Shown here: positions 1 to 13,300 of the stretch, piece by piece
How positions within the stretch are numbered: position 1 is the first letter of the stretch
Layout of the letters: every line of letters begins with the position of its first letter
From: Cinclus cinclus
Taxonomy: Eukaryota > Chordata > Aves > Passeriformes > Cinclidae
NCBI RefSeq assembly: GCF_963662255.1
Contig: NC_085055.1
Span: forward strand, 9,865,102-9,929,101
Direction: 5' to 3'
Length of the DNA stretch: 64,000 bases
Position numbers and translations under genes: made by a program
Notes under the pieces: model-generated
Told to the model about the DNA's origin: nothing
What the model saw: the letters and a program-made list of their open reading frames with translations, nothing else
Database searches by the model: none

Positions 1-160
1 CGGCCTGGGCCCGGGGAGTGGCGGAGGGCGCTGGGAAGCGGAGCTGTGGGCAGAGGGCGGGGTGCAGGGCAGTTGTGCCTTAGGGCCCGGAACCCTGGGC
101 TGAGTGCAGACCTGAGGGGTGCTCAGAGGCGCCACGGAGGTGATCTGAAGCATGAAGCAC
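1..160. other. GC-rich window edge
   Basis: The first 160 bases are strongly G+C rich, with several CpG dinucleotides and GGGCGGGG-like (Sp1-type) strings, and then change sharply into the CR1 fragment. This could be the edge of a CpG island belonging to a gene left of the window. No coding exon is recognisable in it. Confidence 0.3.
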
Positions 161-164
161 CTCT

Positions 165-580
165 CCTGTGTAAGACAGGCTGAGAGATTTGGGGGTTTTC
201 AGCATGGAGAAGAGAAGGCTCCGGGAGATCTTATCACAGACTTCCAGTACTTGAAGGGGTCTCTAGGAAAGACGGGGACAGATTTTTACAGCAGGGTTTG
301 TTGCAATAGGACAAGGGGTGATGGCTTTAAACCGAAAGAGGGTCGATTTAGACTGGATATAAGGAAGAATTTTTTTTTTCAATGAGAGTGGTAGAACACT
401 GGCACAGCTTGCCCAGGGAGGTGGTGGATGCCCTATCCCTGGGAACGCTCAAGGTCAGGTTGGATGGGGCTCTGAGCAGCCTGATCTAGTTGAAAATGTC
501 CCTGCTCTGGCAGGGAGGTTGGACCACATGACCTCTAAACGTCCCCTTCCATCCAACCGTTCTATGTTGCAGGGTAGGGA
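165..580 (+). mobile_element. CR1 LINE 3'-end fragment
   Basis: The stretch matches the 3' part of avian CR1 retroposons. In order it shows the 'gagaagagaaggctc' segment near 208, 'caataggacaaggggtgatgg' around 303, the 'tgcccagggaggtggtggatg' block at 410-430, 'caaggtcaggttggatgggg' near 450, and a terminal 'ccaaccgttctatg' at about 557. There is no reverse transcriptase reading frame, so this is a 5'-truncated dead copy. CR1 is the dominant LINE of birds and other sauropsids, which is part of the reason for calling the window avian. Recognition is from memory of the consensus; boundaries are good to about 20 nt. Confidence 0.85.
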
Positions 581-599
581 AGGGTGAGAAGCTGACTAT

Positions 600-3500
600 G
601 AGATACCTTTGCCTGTGACCCCCGTGCAATTGAGAGAAATAATCTGTTCTGTGAACAACAAAACCAATGCAGGGTGGTTTTGAGCAGAAGTATGTTTTCA
701 AACATCAAACAGCAGAGTTCAAACTAGATTTCTATTTCAAAATACCATATAAAGCTTGAAATTACTACTTAAACCCAGAACAGTGTGTCCATACTTTGTT
801 CTCCTTGGGTTCTTTTTAGAGTTCTTATCTTCACCAGCATTTGGTCAGAATCATGTGATTGAGACATTCAGAAGAGAAATTGTTTTTTTAACAAGGAATC
901 TAGCAAAGCCTTTTCCTCCTCCCTGTATATTTGCATTCTTTGGAGCTGTGGGTATTGGTGGGTCAGCAGTACACATGTGCCTAGTGGGCATCTGGCTGCT
1001 GCTAAACAAGTTACATGTAACAGGGCTTTTTTACACAACAGCACTTTCTTCATTTGACACTCTAATACAATTAAGGGATAGTAATTATCTGTGGAATCTC
1101 TACATCTTGCTTGTGGTTGGTTGAAGTTGGTCACTGAGTTCCAGAGACAGACAAGGAATGAGCAGATGGACTTACAAGGTGATCACAGAGGATGAACTTC
1201 CTTCAGAAGCCAGGCAGTAAATGGTGGAAGGAAAACCCACATCCCTTTCCCCTGCTCACAATGGTCACCTGGGGTTACTGTCCACGTGTCCCCGAGTTGT
1301 CTCTGGGGCTGTGCTAAGGCTGCTATCCTAAAGGTGCCTTCCTTTGCCATGACCAAAGGATGGCTTGTTTTAGGGCCTGCCTGCTTGCCTCCAGAGAGGG
1401 AGCTCCATACCAAGACTACAGGGACTGTACTGCAAGTGCACTTGGGTAGGGATAATTATTTCCATACATGACCTTGCACACACCTCCTTCCAGCAGGAAC
1501 ACTCCCACATTTCTTTAGTTGCCCACATATTCCATATGCACATTTGCTAAAATAAACACTCTGTGGCAAGTGTAATATCCCGAGTACCTGACACACAATG
1601 AGATCCAGTGTGTGAAATCTGTGTCGCAGCTCTGTCCTGCTGTGCTGAGAGCTCCCTGCACTGAAATACTGTGCAGGCCTTAAGAATGGGAGATCTTTCC
1701 AGGAGTGTTACCCTGAAAGGCAAGAATAAGAGCAGTGAGTTGAGGCTTTCTGTCCTGTACTACAGACTATTAACAAGGCTCTGCTCTCTCCATTTGCACT
1801 CTGTATCCATCTCCTTTTAAATTAGGCCAAAAATGTGTTTCTGGATGTTCCTCTCACTGCTTCCTACTTTTCCCTTCAGGCAGGAGAAACTTGTGACCAC
1901 AGTGCTGGAGACTGACAGTTCCACCCTGTTTTCTTCTCTGTGTTCTCCATGGACAGCAGAAGTTCAGACACAGAGTTTTGGACCCACATATTTGAAAATT
2001 TTTGATAACATCTTCCCCCAGGTGAGATTGGATGACAAATGATTGATGATGAGTAGGAGGTTCTTATAATCAAGCTACGTTTCTAAAGCAAATATGCTAT
2101 TGCCAGATTATCAAGAACTACTAAAAATAGAGGTGCCAAAAGATACATTGTTAAAAGAGCATTAAGTCAAATTCCAATGAGGCTGTAGGGTCCAGTTCCA
2201 TCTGGGGACTGTGTCACACCGATAAACAAATGCTCTGTTTGCCCCAAACAAACACATGAACTGCAAAGGTAGCAGATGCCACCTGTCTTCATGATAGGTG
2301 GAAATCAGACAAAATTGATTTTACCACATCCATGAGTTGTGTTTATTATACAAACAAGACACCAGCTGTCTGCTGCTCAGCACAACAGAAAACCAGGCAC
2401 GAGTTGTGATCCTGAAGAGTATTTTTTTTCTGTGTTCAAAATGGTTTGGGATCACGAAGGCAACCATGAATACATCAGCTCTTGGTTTGCTGTGTGGCTC
2501 TTGGGAGAGTGTCGGCATCCAGACAAGTGACAAAGCTTCCACGTGGCACTGAGAGCTACAAAGAACCAGTATTTTAATTGTATAAAGTGCAGTATGATAG
2601 AGCTGTGCTGAGTGTGTAACACTGTGTGCTTAAAGCACCCACAGGCTGTAGTAAATTTTGGGGCTGGTTCTTTCCTGGGCTTTTCCCACACCTTTCCTGA
2701 GCACCAGTTGTCTCCTCACAAAAGAGCCCTCATGGCTTGTCTGCTGTTTCAGTAGGAGGAATTGCAGAGTAGATTTCACCTGCTGAACATGCAGAAGCTC
2801 CTGGGATGAAGTGTTAAAATTGCCAAGCAGAAACAACACCCAAAGGATTAAATGCTAAGTGTACTCAAAGATTTAAAGCCAGAGGGGACTGTCTAGTCCA
2901 AGCTGAATGTTGTGAGCTGTCAAATATCACACCTGCTTTGATCCCATATTTATAGATATATATATATAACATACCTTTCCAACTGTTGACCTCTATTTGC
3001 ATTCCTAAAATTTTTCACTGGAGGATTAATGTCCAGTTTAACCTCAGTGCAGACCCAGAAGCTCACGTCTGTGTGTGACCACAAGCTTTTTACTGATGGT
3101 TTTTTTATATGCTCTCTAAATTGATGTGGGCATTGGCAATAGTTAAGTAAACAATGATTATAAGTAACGTATGCAAAACAACATAATGAAGCAGGGGAAA
3201 TGGATATTTTTTTTTCCCTGAAGAAATTTTAAAAGTTACTGTTGAGCAACATCCATGCTATTTCTGACTTGTGGAGCTAGAAGAATCTTGTTATTCCTGA
3301 TGGAGGAGCTAAATTAGATCTGTTAGTTTTATCTGCATGCTCCCTTTCACCAGATATGATCATCTAACAATTGCAGTAGTCCAGATGACTTGATTTCCTC
3401 CAATATGTTTACTGTGATAGCCAACACAGTCTGATGCCCTGAGACCTAACATGCTGTGTACAGGCAATGTTTTCAAACAGTGCAGTAGGCTGTATGAAGG

Positions 3501-4150
3501 GAAATTTCTGCCCAACAACTGAAGTTCTTGTTCCACACTTGTATACAATGGTGCTGCATGAGGAGTCCTGGTCTCTTCATTAAGCACCTTCCGAAAAAAT
3601 ACATTATTGTTGTTGTTATCCAGAACACCAGTATAGAACCTTGTACCCCCATGTGCTGCAACTGGTAAAATGAACCACATAGAAAATGACAGCTTTTTCA
3701 TGTATGCAGCATATAGTTATCCTTTCAATTAACAGTTATAGGGAATTTCCATTGTACAAATGCCTGACTTTGGTTTCCGAGGCACCAGACAACTCCAGAG
3801 ACGGATTTAGGTTTTATGTCTGATAATAATTTGTCGTTGACTATTCTCAGTCGAAAGACAGCAGCATCACTTTTTCCTTTTTGAAGTTTCATTTCACCGC
3901 ATTTCGGTGGCAGGCACATCTTACTCTGCCGTATTTTTCACATCCTCCTTACAGTGGGCGGTGGAACAGAACCCTCTTTCCGTTTCTCTGTCTCTGCAGG
4001 TGTGATCAGCGCACGAGCTGTCCCTCACGGGACACATTTTTGTTTGTTTTTTTTTCCCTTGCCAATCGCATTCTCCTCATCACGTCCGAGGCAGGACTTG
4101 GTGAGGGTTATCTCAGCAATCATTTTGGGTTTTTTTTCCCAGCGCTTTGA
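600..4150. other. Intergenic stretch, no gene recognised
   Basis: This is moderately AT-rich sequence with a short TA run near 2957-2968 and several homopolymer tracts. Open frames here (122 codons on + at 756; 113 codons on - at 3701) have no recognisable domain, no convincing exon borders and codon content like their surroundings. In human the divergent neighbour of RUBCN is FYTTD1, so I looked for its conserved N-terminal exon on the minus strand and did not see it. Confidence 0.5.
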
Positions 4151-4227
4151 AGTCGGGAGGACACCGAGAGCTCCGGGGCGGGGGAGACTGCGGCAGACTG
4201 CCCATCATGGCGCCCGAACGCCGCTGT

Positions 4228-4246
4228 GCACGGTGGGAGCTGTAGT
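4228..4246 (-). promoter_or_regulatory. ZNF143/SBF-type site 1
   Basis: Read on the minus strand this is ACTACAGCTCCCACCGTGC. It fits the known SBS/ZNF143 consensus (ACTACAATTCCCAGCATGC-like) at nearly every constrained position. It lies about 140 bp upstream of the RUBCN start codon, where such sites usually sit in CpG promoters. Confidence 0.65.
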
Positions 4247-4281
4247 CCGCCGCGGCACTGGGTGAGCCGGGCAGGCGCGGT

Positions 4282-4300
4282 GCACGCAGGGAGCTGTAGT
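4282..4300 (-). promoter_or_regulatory. ZNF143/SBF-type site 2
   Basis: Minus-strand reading ACTACAGCTCCCTGCGTGC is a second match to the SBS/ZNF143 consensus, 54 bp from the first and in the same orientation. Paired sites of this kind are common in bidirectional or strong housekeeping promoters. Confidence 0.65.
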
Positions 4301-4386
4301 CCGTGGGTGCGGCGGGGCGGGGCGGGCGCTCGCCCCTCCCGCGCGGCGGTGTCGCGGTGGCGGCGGCGGGGCCGCGCGCGCCCGGG

Positions 4387-7300
4387 ATGGAGATCGGGCC
4401 CCACGCGGGGCACGCGGAGAGCAGGTGGGGCGGCTGCGAGCGTCCCGGGGGCGCGCGGCGCGGGCGTGGTGCGCAGCGGCGGTGCCGGGGTGTGGGGCAG
4501 CGTGTGCGCGCCTGGGCCGGCCGGGTGCTGTGTGTGCACGCGTGGGGTGCCGCACACTCGCGCGGGTGTGTGCGTGTGTAAGCGTGCCTGGGATGTGCGT
4601 GCAGGAACGCGGGTGGCAGCAGCGCCAGCGGGAGCGTGGTGCCTCGGCAGCAGTAGGGATGCGCAGGGGATGCTCCTGGAGAGCTCACGTCCTGAGTGGG
4701 TGGGTGGGTGGGAGTGTGTGCACAGCCAGCGCCAGGGCACAGGTGTGGGGGTACCTGGGGGCGAGCAGGGAATGAATAAACCCCTCGTGAGCGGGATCGC
4801 TGCTTGCAGAACGTGACACGGGCCCCGCCTCGGTCCCTCGTGGGAGGAAGCACGCAGTGGGTCGGGCTGTCAGAACCATCGCCCACCCACGGCCAGCACA
4901 TCGTCTGCTCCATGCCTTGGGAAGGAATCGTGGTCCCTGGAGGGACAGTGACAGCCACGGATGTGTACCCTCAGTACCTGATGCTCTGTCCCCACTCTGT
5001 CCCCGATCAGCCATGGCCAACACTGCAGCTGCCAGGCCTTTGCTTCACAGGCCTTGAGCTTAAGGGTGAAACCACCCCACCCTAACGCCACGCTGCCACC
5101 GTTCAGGTGGCTCTGCAGCTTGCTGCTCTGGGATCCTTTCTCCTGTCCTTCCTGGCAGTCCTGGCATCCCCTCTTCTAGGTACTGAACAGAAACTTCTTT
5201 ATCTCTTTGTTCCTGAAGGGCTAGGTTCTGCACCTGCACATGGCTGGCAATGAACATGGTGACGTCGGCTGCATGGTCTTCATATGTACTTCAGGCCTGT
5301 TTTTTTTTTTTTTCCCCTTGTTAGCATTTGTGAGCAGCAGAGGCTCTTTCCTGGAGGTGTTTTGATGGCAAGTCCTGTTTACTTCAGGTTTTTATAGGTG
5401 CATTGTTTTTGCCATGGTGCTCACAAGCTCAAGGTTGAATGTTGGATGGAAATTGGAAGTGTTGGCTGGGAAGGAAAGAGCAGCTGAAACTTGATATGGG
5501 AGAGAAGCATTCCTTATCTGAGGGGCTCAGCCAGTTGCTCTATTCCTGCTTGCCATATCACTGGGAAAACGCTACCAAGTGCTTTTAAAGCTATAGCACA
5601 GGTTTAGGGTGCCTTCTGATTTGCACGGTTCAAGCTGTTCTCCCTCTTTGCTAATGCTCCTGACACAGCAGGTTCCAAAAGGTAAAAGGAGTTGACTGTA
5701 TTCACTGCTTTGTCTTTCTAGGCTCATCTTTGTGAATTTTCTTGCCTTTGCAAGCACAAGTCTTGCACTAGCAGACTCTGCCATCGTGTGACTAATAGGG
5801 CTGGGGTGGTGCCACCCCCAGCACTCCTCCAGGGACAAGGAGGCCATCTTCCCTCATTGGTGCTGGCACATGCAGGAGCCTGCTTGTTCTCCTGTCTTGT
5901 CTGGGTTTCCCACATGGGCCTTAAACTGCCTTGTCCTTTATGTGATGTGGTTAGCATTTTTATTCCCAGTGAGGCCCCATGTCACACTGGATTGTAGCAG
6001 TTACCGATAGTGATAAGAAAGAGATTAGTGGATCTGTCTTCCTGTGGATTACAGGAAATGCAGAGACAAAAGTTACTGTGCTGAAGTCCATCGTTCTGCC
6101 AGCACGGGAGAGGAAAATGAGGCTCTTGTGCTGGATTTTTCCTCCTAGCAGCAGGTCTGAAATGCATTGAGTGGCAGGGCTGTAATGCCAGTGTCCAGGG
6201 AGGATATTGTCCTTGGAGGCAGGAGGGCTAGTGCTGTCCTGCTGGGCAAAGAGCAGGGCTCTTGGGGTGGTGCAGAGGACATGGTAGTCCTAGGGGGAGC
6301 AGATGGGCCAGTGGTCAGATAGGCAGGTTAGCAAAGAGCTGCCACCTCTGGCACCAGCAAGACCCTCAGGGACGACTGGGCCAGAGGAGAGGGTTCCTAA
6401 AGGGAAACTGTGCTGTGGGCAATGGAGGGATGTGAGCTGCTGCTCTCAGGGAGGCAGGCTGCTGTGGGGATCTGTTTTGTCTGTCACTGCCTCTGGCTGC
6501 CTGCATGCTTGTCACAGGCAGGTCCTGTGCAGATTGAAGCCCAATGGACGGTACCCCCAGGTTGTGGTCATCTGCCTGTGAGAGACTTAGCCAGATGAGC
6601 TGGTAAAGCTATCTGCCATGGGAAGGTTAAAAAACACCTTTAATCCCTATTTCCTTCCCTCATCCTTTGCCAGTGCAGAGCAAGAATGCATCAGCAAGCA
6701 ACACCTCTGGGCTGTGTTTGCTGGGGACACCTTTTGTAGTCATGCCCCCATTTCATATCAGTGCCAGCTTTTAGCATGAATTCAAGTTACCCTGCGTGTC
6801 CCTTTTCCAGCCAGCCGGCTCATCTCTTTCTGCCCATCCCTGCTGGGCTGGCAGACCTCTTCCGGCTTCCTCTGCCTGTCAGCCACTCCCCTTGATTGCA
6901 GATGAATTGCACGAAGCCTGGCTTTCTTTAATCCCTTTTCCCAGCAGTGCTGAGCCTGCTGGAGGAGCAGACGGGGGAGTCCAGGGAAGGGGCTGCTGGT
7001 TGTCTGGGAGATCTGGAGACAGCGAGGCAGGAGAGGCTCTGTGCAGGGCAGGTTACGTGGCATCTTCGGTTTCTGCAGGAGGATCTGACAGCCAGCACAG
7101 GAGTGAGTGTCCTTGGAGATTTGTCAGAAGTCCCTCCATAACCTCAGCATCCTTAGCCCAACCTCTTTAGTGTGCTAAGAAGGATCAAGAGAGTCTTCCA
7201 AGTGGAGGTCAGGATTCAAACAGCCATTGCTGGGTGCCTCCTGCAGAGCACAGGAGGTAGATACACAGCAGATGATATTTGCAAGAAAGATGAGCTTCAT

Positions 7301-10300
7301 TATTATTTTTCATTTATGAACACTGGCTACCTGTGTGATTCTGCTTTTGGAAAGTCCAATCCAGGAAATCCAAAACCAATCAGGGTTTGGTTTTATTTTA
7401 TACAAAGAAGTCAGCAGCATGACTCCCTGCCTCTGCTGTGAGTCACTTTTGCTGCCTTGGACCAATAGAAGTTCCTACCCTTACTGGCATAGAGGGGCTG
7501 AGAAAGCCTTGGAAGAGCAAGCAGTGTTCCCTGTTGTCAGCAGTAGCAGCATTAAGCTATTATTTGTTCCAAGGCTGGATTCTGTCTTTCAGCACTCCAG
7601 TAAAAGGTTCAGTTATGTTTGGGACAGTTCCTGATGGCAGGTTGATGTTGCTGTACTTGAAGATGGAGTTTGTTGTGGTATAGAAAGGAGACCCAGTGCC
7701 AAGTTTGTGGAGCTGGTGGTTGAAATTGGAGGCTGCATCAGAGATTGTCTTCAAGGAAGGAGAGGGATGGAGCTGAGATCTCACTGCTGCTCCATGCCCC
7801 CTGCAAGCACCCTCAGCCCTTCTGGCTGGGGGAGCCAAACTCTGCTAGATCAGGAGACCAGAAGCATGTGTGGGAAGGGGAAACTCTGGTCTTGTTCTGT
7901 GACCCTCTGGGGTATTGCTCACTTTGCCCTTATTGTAAATTGGGTGTTTTCATGATGTAATATGAATTTACCTTACCCCATGCCAGGCTTTCTGTAGCAC
8001 TAGCAAAGGAGAATTCTCCTTATTCAGGAAAAAAAAAAGCAGATTTCTTAGTAACGCTCTGAACACCAGCAGAAAAGGGAACTTGGGCTTTCTCCATCCC
8101 TCCTGGCAGCTAAAAACCAGGCTCTGTCAGTGGGAGGGGAGCAAACCCTGGTGCTAATTCAGGGTTGCCCCAGATTCCAGTCAGAGCTAAAATTTGGTTA
8201 GCTGTGCTCTTTCAATTGCCCTGCCACCTGCAGCCAGCTAGCTATATGGGTTGTCATTTCTTCAGCCTTGTGTCACTGTGTGCTTTTCAGCATGTTCCAG
8301 CCCAGAAACAGCTGGGGTTTGGGTATCAGAAAGGTCTTATGTGTCCAACTTTTGAACTGCTTTGGGCCAACAAGTCATAGGATACTTACTGTCCTACCAG
8401 GATTTAATTCATTTTTGGTGGGCTCACGATCACCTCTGCAAAGGTGCTTTAATTATGTGGCTTATTCTCTGTGTGCTTCTGTGTTCAGTGTTTTAACATT
8501 TTGAGATTATTTAGTTCAAGGATTGTTTACCCTTAGTTTCCCTGTGTTAGGAAAGACCCATGGATCCTGGTTTCCTACCTCTTGAGATGCACAACTCCTT
8601 TAATGAGAGCACTCATTTGGAAAGGCACATCTCTGCGTGTGCTACCCTCACATCCTTGTGTGCATCACCTGCTTTTTATAGCATGAAATAACATGGGAGT
8701 TCCCCTGACTCACTGACTTGGGATATCAGTGGCATGGCGGAGCTTTCACTTGCATTTCCTAACTCTGAGTGTTAGAAATATCTTAGGGAGGAGCTGCTGA
8801 TGCTTTGAGCTCAGTGGCTGCAGGTGTTCTTTGACCAGGAACTGCCAATTCCTCTCTGGGCATCCACAAAGAACATCTGCATTGCTCAGGGCAGGGATGG
8901 GAAAAGCCATACATTCAGCAGAAATGGATCATTTTTTGTGTCTCCCCAAGCTATATCTCCTCCAGGGAGCTGCCTTTGATTTGTATCTGTGCATTTTTCT
9001 TCAGTCTCTTCTGAGATAAAGTCCTGCACCTGTTGGTCTAAGCACAACATAAACATACATGCTGGCAGGTCTGGTTTAGAGCTCTGGTGCTGTCAGGGTG
9101 ACATGCTTTGCTGGTGGGATGGGTTGGCTTCTGTGTGATTTAAGCTTAGGTGGGCAGTGAAAATAGTGATGTTTCCCTCTTGAGGAAGGGAAGTGAATGG
9201 GGAGCTTGAAGTAGAGCCAATAATTAATGATCTGCTTGTTCAACTAATCAGTTTGGCAGTAGTGAACAAATCTCAAAAAGAGAATATTGGAAAAAAGAGA
9301 AAATAGAGAAAAGCTTTGTTTTAATTACCAGAAGTATGTGGCCCACACTTTGATCCCCAAGGGATGAAAATTAGAACAGTTTAAAGTAATGTTATTTAAG
9401 TTTTTTCCTTCTTTTTCCCTTGTGTTTTGGAAATCCAGCTTGGTTTTGGCTGTGGGAGGGACTAACTGCTGAAACACCATCTTGTTTCTTGCCTGTTGAA
9501 AACCTGAACTTTCCTGCTAAGGTGTCAATTACGGTGCTTTTGTTACAAACCCTGCAGAGACCTTTTTTTGTTGTTATTTACTCTCCTAACTGTACCTTGA
9601 AACATTCCTGTTCTTCTGAGAAAGCGGCTCCTATTTGAATATATGTTTTTGACAGCTGCTGTTCATCTGGCAGCACTGTAAAGCAGCTTGAGTGGGAACC
9701 TCAGTCATCCAAAGCTTCCTTCCCCAAAGCTGCTTTTGCATAGTCAAATGATGTTATCTCTCTGCACCATCGATCCTGCTTTGTGGTAGATAATGGTGAT
9801 TTCTTACTATATGCAGGGCAGCCAAGGGGGATAATACTGATGAACTGTTGTGCATACTCTAGAGATCACCAGCAGCTTGCTAATCTCTGTCCATAACATC
9901 ATAATGTTTTTCCAAATTGTGCCTACTGCAGGTCAGGGCCCAGAGAGTGGCTGTACAGCTGGAGATGCAGATGAAGTGTCATCTCCCTGGGAGAGGAGCA
10001 GCTCTGTATCCTGACATGGCTGGAGCTCTTGATGTGATGTGCATTGCTCAGGGAGTGCTGCTCTGTAAACAAAGGGATGCTCGATGTGGTGACCCTGTGG
10101 TGACCCTTCCATACAGCTGCTGTGCGCCTGAGGGGCTGCTTCTCTCTTAGAACATGTCAGTGAAGCAAGAGCCTGCTAGAAAGTTAATCCCCAGCTTTTT
10201 TGGCCCAGACTGAGCATGTGGTACATTGCAAGAGCATCAGTCTGTTTTGTCTGTCTCCTGGTAGTGGCAACCACTCATCAGAAGAATCATTACAATATGG

Positions 10301-13300
10301 CCTGTTGTCCACAAACCATGTGTGGGAGACCACAGGGATGTGCAGTGTTTCAGCTCACCTTTGCTAGCTTCTGGACCACCAGAGGTTTCAGCCTGAACAG
10401 AGTTTCCTTCGAGAGAGCGCAGTACTATGTTCCTGTTGTGAAGCTCCTCTTGATGTATCTCTGATATATCTCACTGTGTTCCTCTGCAGGAAGGAGCACT
10501 GGAAGCTCCTTGGCAACCTGAAGACCACAGTGGAAGGTTTGGTGTCCATAAGCAACCCAAATGTCTGGTCCAAGTATGGCGGCTTGGAACGGCTCTGCAG
10601 AGACATGCACAGCATCCTCTACCATGGGCTCATCCATGACAAGGTATGTCTCTGTCCTGCCAGCATGACTGTCTGTCTGCCACAGCCTCAGTGCCTGTCA
10701 CAAGCAGGTGCTGCAGCTCACTTCTGTGCTCATAGCAGAGTGGGCACAGTGCTTGTAACAGGGTGTGAAGTGATCCAAGCAGGGACTGAGCTTGCCTGGT
10801 AAATGCTGTGGCTGTCAAGGGGGCCTGGGTGCACGTTCTTTCTACCTCATCTACTTTCAATATGGTTTTTCTAAGTACTTGTGCCCCCCGTGTTGAGGCC
10901 AGCCCCTCTCTCATTTCTTTCTGCTGCAGCCAAGCGATTAAATTGCATTTGCAGTGAGTCAGCCTTGTATCATCTGCACTTGGACAAGTCCCCAGCGAGG
11001 CCTGGCAAGAGAAACCTCGCATTTTTACTGTTTCTGGTTAGCTGTGTTAGTAACAGGAGCTAGCAGCCAAACCCGTGCTCTGCGTGAATGGGATCACTCT
11101 TTCCAGGCTCTTGTTGTGCCTGCAGTTGCTCACTCAACCTTCCCCCCTTCCATGGCTGCCTGGAAGAATTTCTCTTTCCCACTTGTGTGCAGAGGCTCAA
11201 AGATCTCCCCTTCAGCTTGCAGTTACCAGCCCAATTAATTTACAGTGGAAAGCTGAAGCAAGGCTGCAGGGCTTGCCTGGGGATGGGCTTCCCATCAGTG
11301 GCTCTGCCACCCAGAGAGAAGAGAATGGCACAGAGGAGCCCCAGGCAGCTTGCACAGGCCAGCTGGGTCCCAGATCAAGAAAACTGCACCTATGCAGTGC
11401 TGCACCCAAGCTAATAAACCTCCAGGAAGAGCCAGACTGGCAGGTTGTCTGAGCAGGGAGCTTTGCTCCCTGGATTTATTGAGTTTGCAGACAGCATTAG
11501 TTGAGGTGCTGCTCTGTTCCTGTTAGTCACCAGCTGCATGGACCGGGGACCTTCTCTGTGAGATCAACAGGGAGAGGAGCTACCTTTTCTGTGTGAGGAG
11601 AGCAGTGCTCCCTTCTGACAGACTTGCTATTCACAGGCTCCAGGAAGTGTGGTTTAAATGATTTATACTTGTCTGTCTGTTGGTAACAGTTCATGCCAGA
11701 CCTGCAAAGCAGGATGGTGTGTTACCTTCCTCAGTGCTTTTACTATAGGTAGAGACAACTCTTCCACTCAGGAATGTCTCCTCTGATCAGGCAAGGGTGG
11801 CACCAATCAAGCTATAGGAATTGCAAAAGGAGGCCCATAAAAATACAGCTTCCTAACAGCAGTTGGCTCATAGTTGCTCCTGCAAAACATTTCCATTTAC
11901 TTTTTATTTTCTTGGCAACTTCTTTGCCTGCAGTTGGGAATTAAAAAACAAAAAAGGTGAAAAAATCCATATGTACACATTAAGAAAACTAGGGTAAGAG
12001 ATTTTTAAACTTTTGAATTAATTTTATTTGTTTGTCCAGAAAATCAAATTCAGTCTAGAAAACTAAAATTGCCATGTTAGTTTTCTAATGTTGTAAAACA
12101 AACTAGTCCCCTGCCAAACCAAATAAACCAGCAAAACAGAAGCCATTCCTGTGTCACTTGTGAAAGAGGAAATAGAGATGGAAGTAAAAATAATGAGCTT
12201 TTTGGTGAAGAGAGACTTTTTGGGTTTGTGTTTACAACCAATAGGGTGGACAGGAAAACAGAAACTCTGTTGCAGTTCCTCTCTAAGGGGAAGAATAACT
12301 AAGGAAATGCCTTGTTGTCTGAATAAAGCTGAGGCAAACAGCATGGCCTCTCATGGCACGAAGGGACTAAGGGGGATGCGCTCATTTAACTGGCACCTGG
12401 GTGGTGGTACCTGACTGTGCCTGTCCTGGGCAGGTGTGCTGCAGACAGAAGGATTACTGGCAGTTTGTGAAGGACATTCGCTGGCTGAGTCCGGGCTCTG
12501 CTCATCACCTGGAGAAGGTGGGTTCTGGGGGGGTGGCCTGGAGTGCCCAGTGGGAGGGGAGAGGGCATGTGGGTTGGTGCCTCACTGTGGGACAGTGGTG
12601 CCTGGGCTGTTGTGAGAAAAGTGGCTCCATGACTTGTGGAGGCTGACACGGCCATGGTTTTGGGTATAAGCCATGTCTTGGGAACTCAGTGTGGCTTGGG
12701 CTGAGACAATTGGCTGCTTATTTCTCCCAGTCCAGTCTCCAGTTCTGCTGGGCCGGGTGCAGCAGGCATCACCAAGGGAACTGGCACAAGCAGTGCTTGT
12801 GTGCGCACAGGGGTGATTCATGTATCTGTGCAGATCTCTAAGGGTCTGGGCTGTCACATTTCTGGGTCGTGACTTCACCATGCATTTATTTTCCCATTCC
12901 TGACTTGTGCCAGTCACTGGCATATGGGGATGCTGGTCCTCGGCTGCCCTGAGCTGACATCCATGGTTCCTGCCGTGGATGGCCACAAAGGGCTGGCCAC
13001 TGGTGGTTCCTGTGTCCAGCATGCTGCTGGGGGAATGGGAGTGTAACTCCATCCAGCTCTGCAAGCAGCAGCAGCTCAGGCATTGCCATAGCTTTTCCCA
13101 GTTAATGTGTCAGCAAGAAAATTACTGTCACCACCAGGGCCAGATTAGATTTGGGAGTAGGGGGTCCCTCCAGGTTAGGGGCAAGGCTCATGGGTGGGAG
13201 AATGTGCAAGAGAAATTCATTATTCTGGTGGCTGTCAGAGGACTTTGGTCACTGGCTGACCTTTGAATCATTGTTCTTGCTTGGTGTTTTTGCTTCCCTG

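Larger units (their letters stand above)
4150..4650 (+). promoter_or_regulatory. RUBCN: RUBCN CpG-island promoter
   Basis: A dense CpG block surrounds the RUBCN start codon at 4387 and is far richer in CpG than the flanks. It includes two ZNF143-type elements, a YY1-like ATCATGGCGCC at 4204, and no TATA box. This architecture is typical of a housekeeping CpG promoter with dispersed start sites. The exact transcription start is not visible from sequence. Confidence 0.7.

Noticed and set aside
756..1124. 122-codon plus-strand open frame with hydrophobic stretches
   Set aside because: Hydrophobicity follows from T-rich sequence. There is no domain, promoter or conserved look.
3360..3701. 113-codon minus-strand open frame with a five-Asn run
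   Set aside because: No recognisable domain, no flanking exon structure, the Asn run comes from a short trinucleotide repeat, and base composition matches the surrounding non-coding DNA.
4207..4245. Possible 12-codon upstream ORF before RUBCN (MAPERRCARWEL)
   Set aside because: It overlaps a ZNF143-type site and the start of transcription is unknown, so it may not be in the mRNA.
4113..4958. 281-codon minus-strand frame rich in Arg, Pro and His
   Set aside because: It is an open frame caused by the CpG island on the antisense side of the RUBCN promoter, with no FYTTD1-like or other recognisable sequence.
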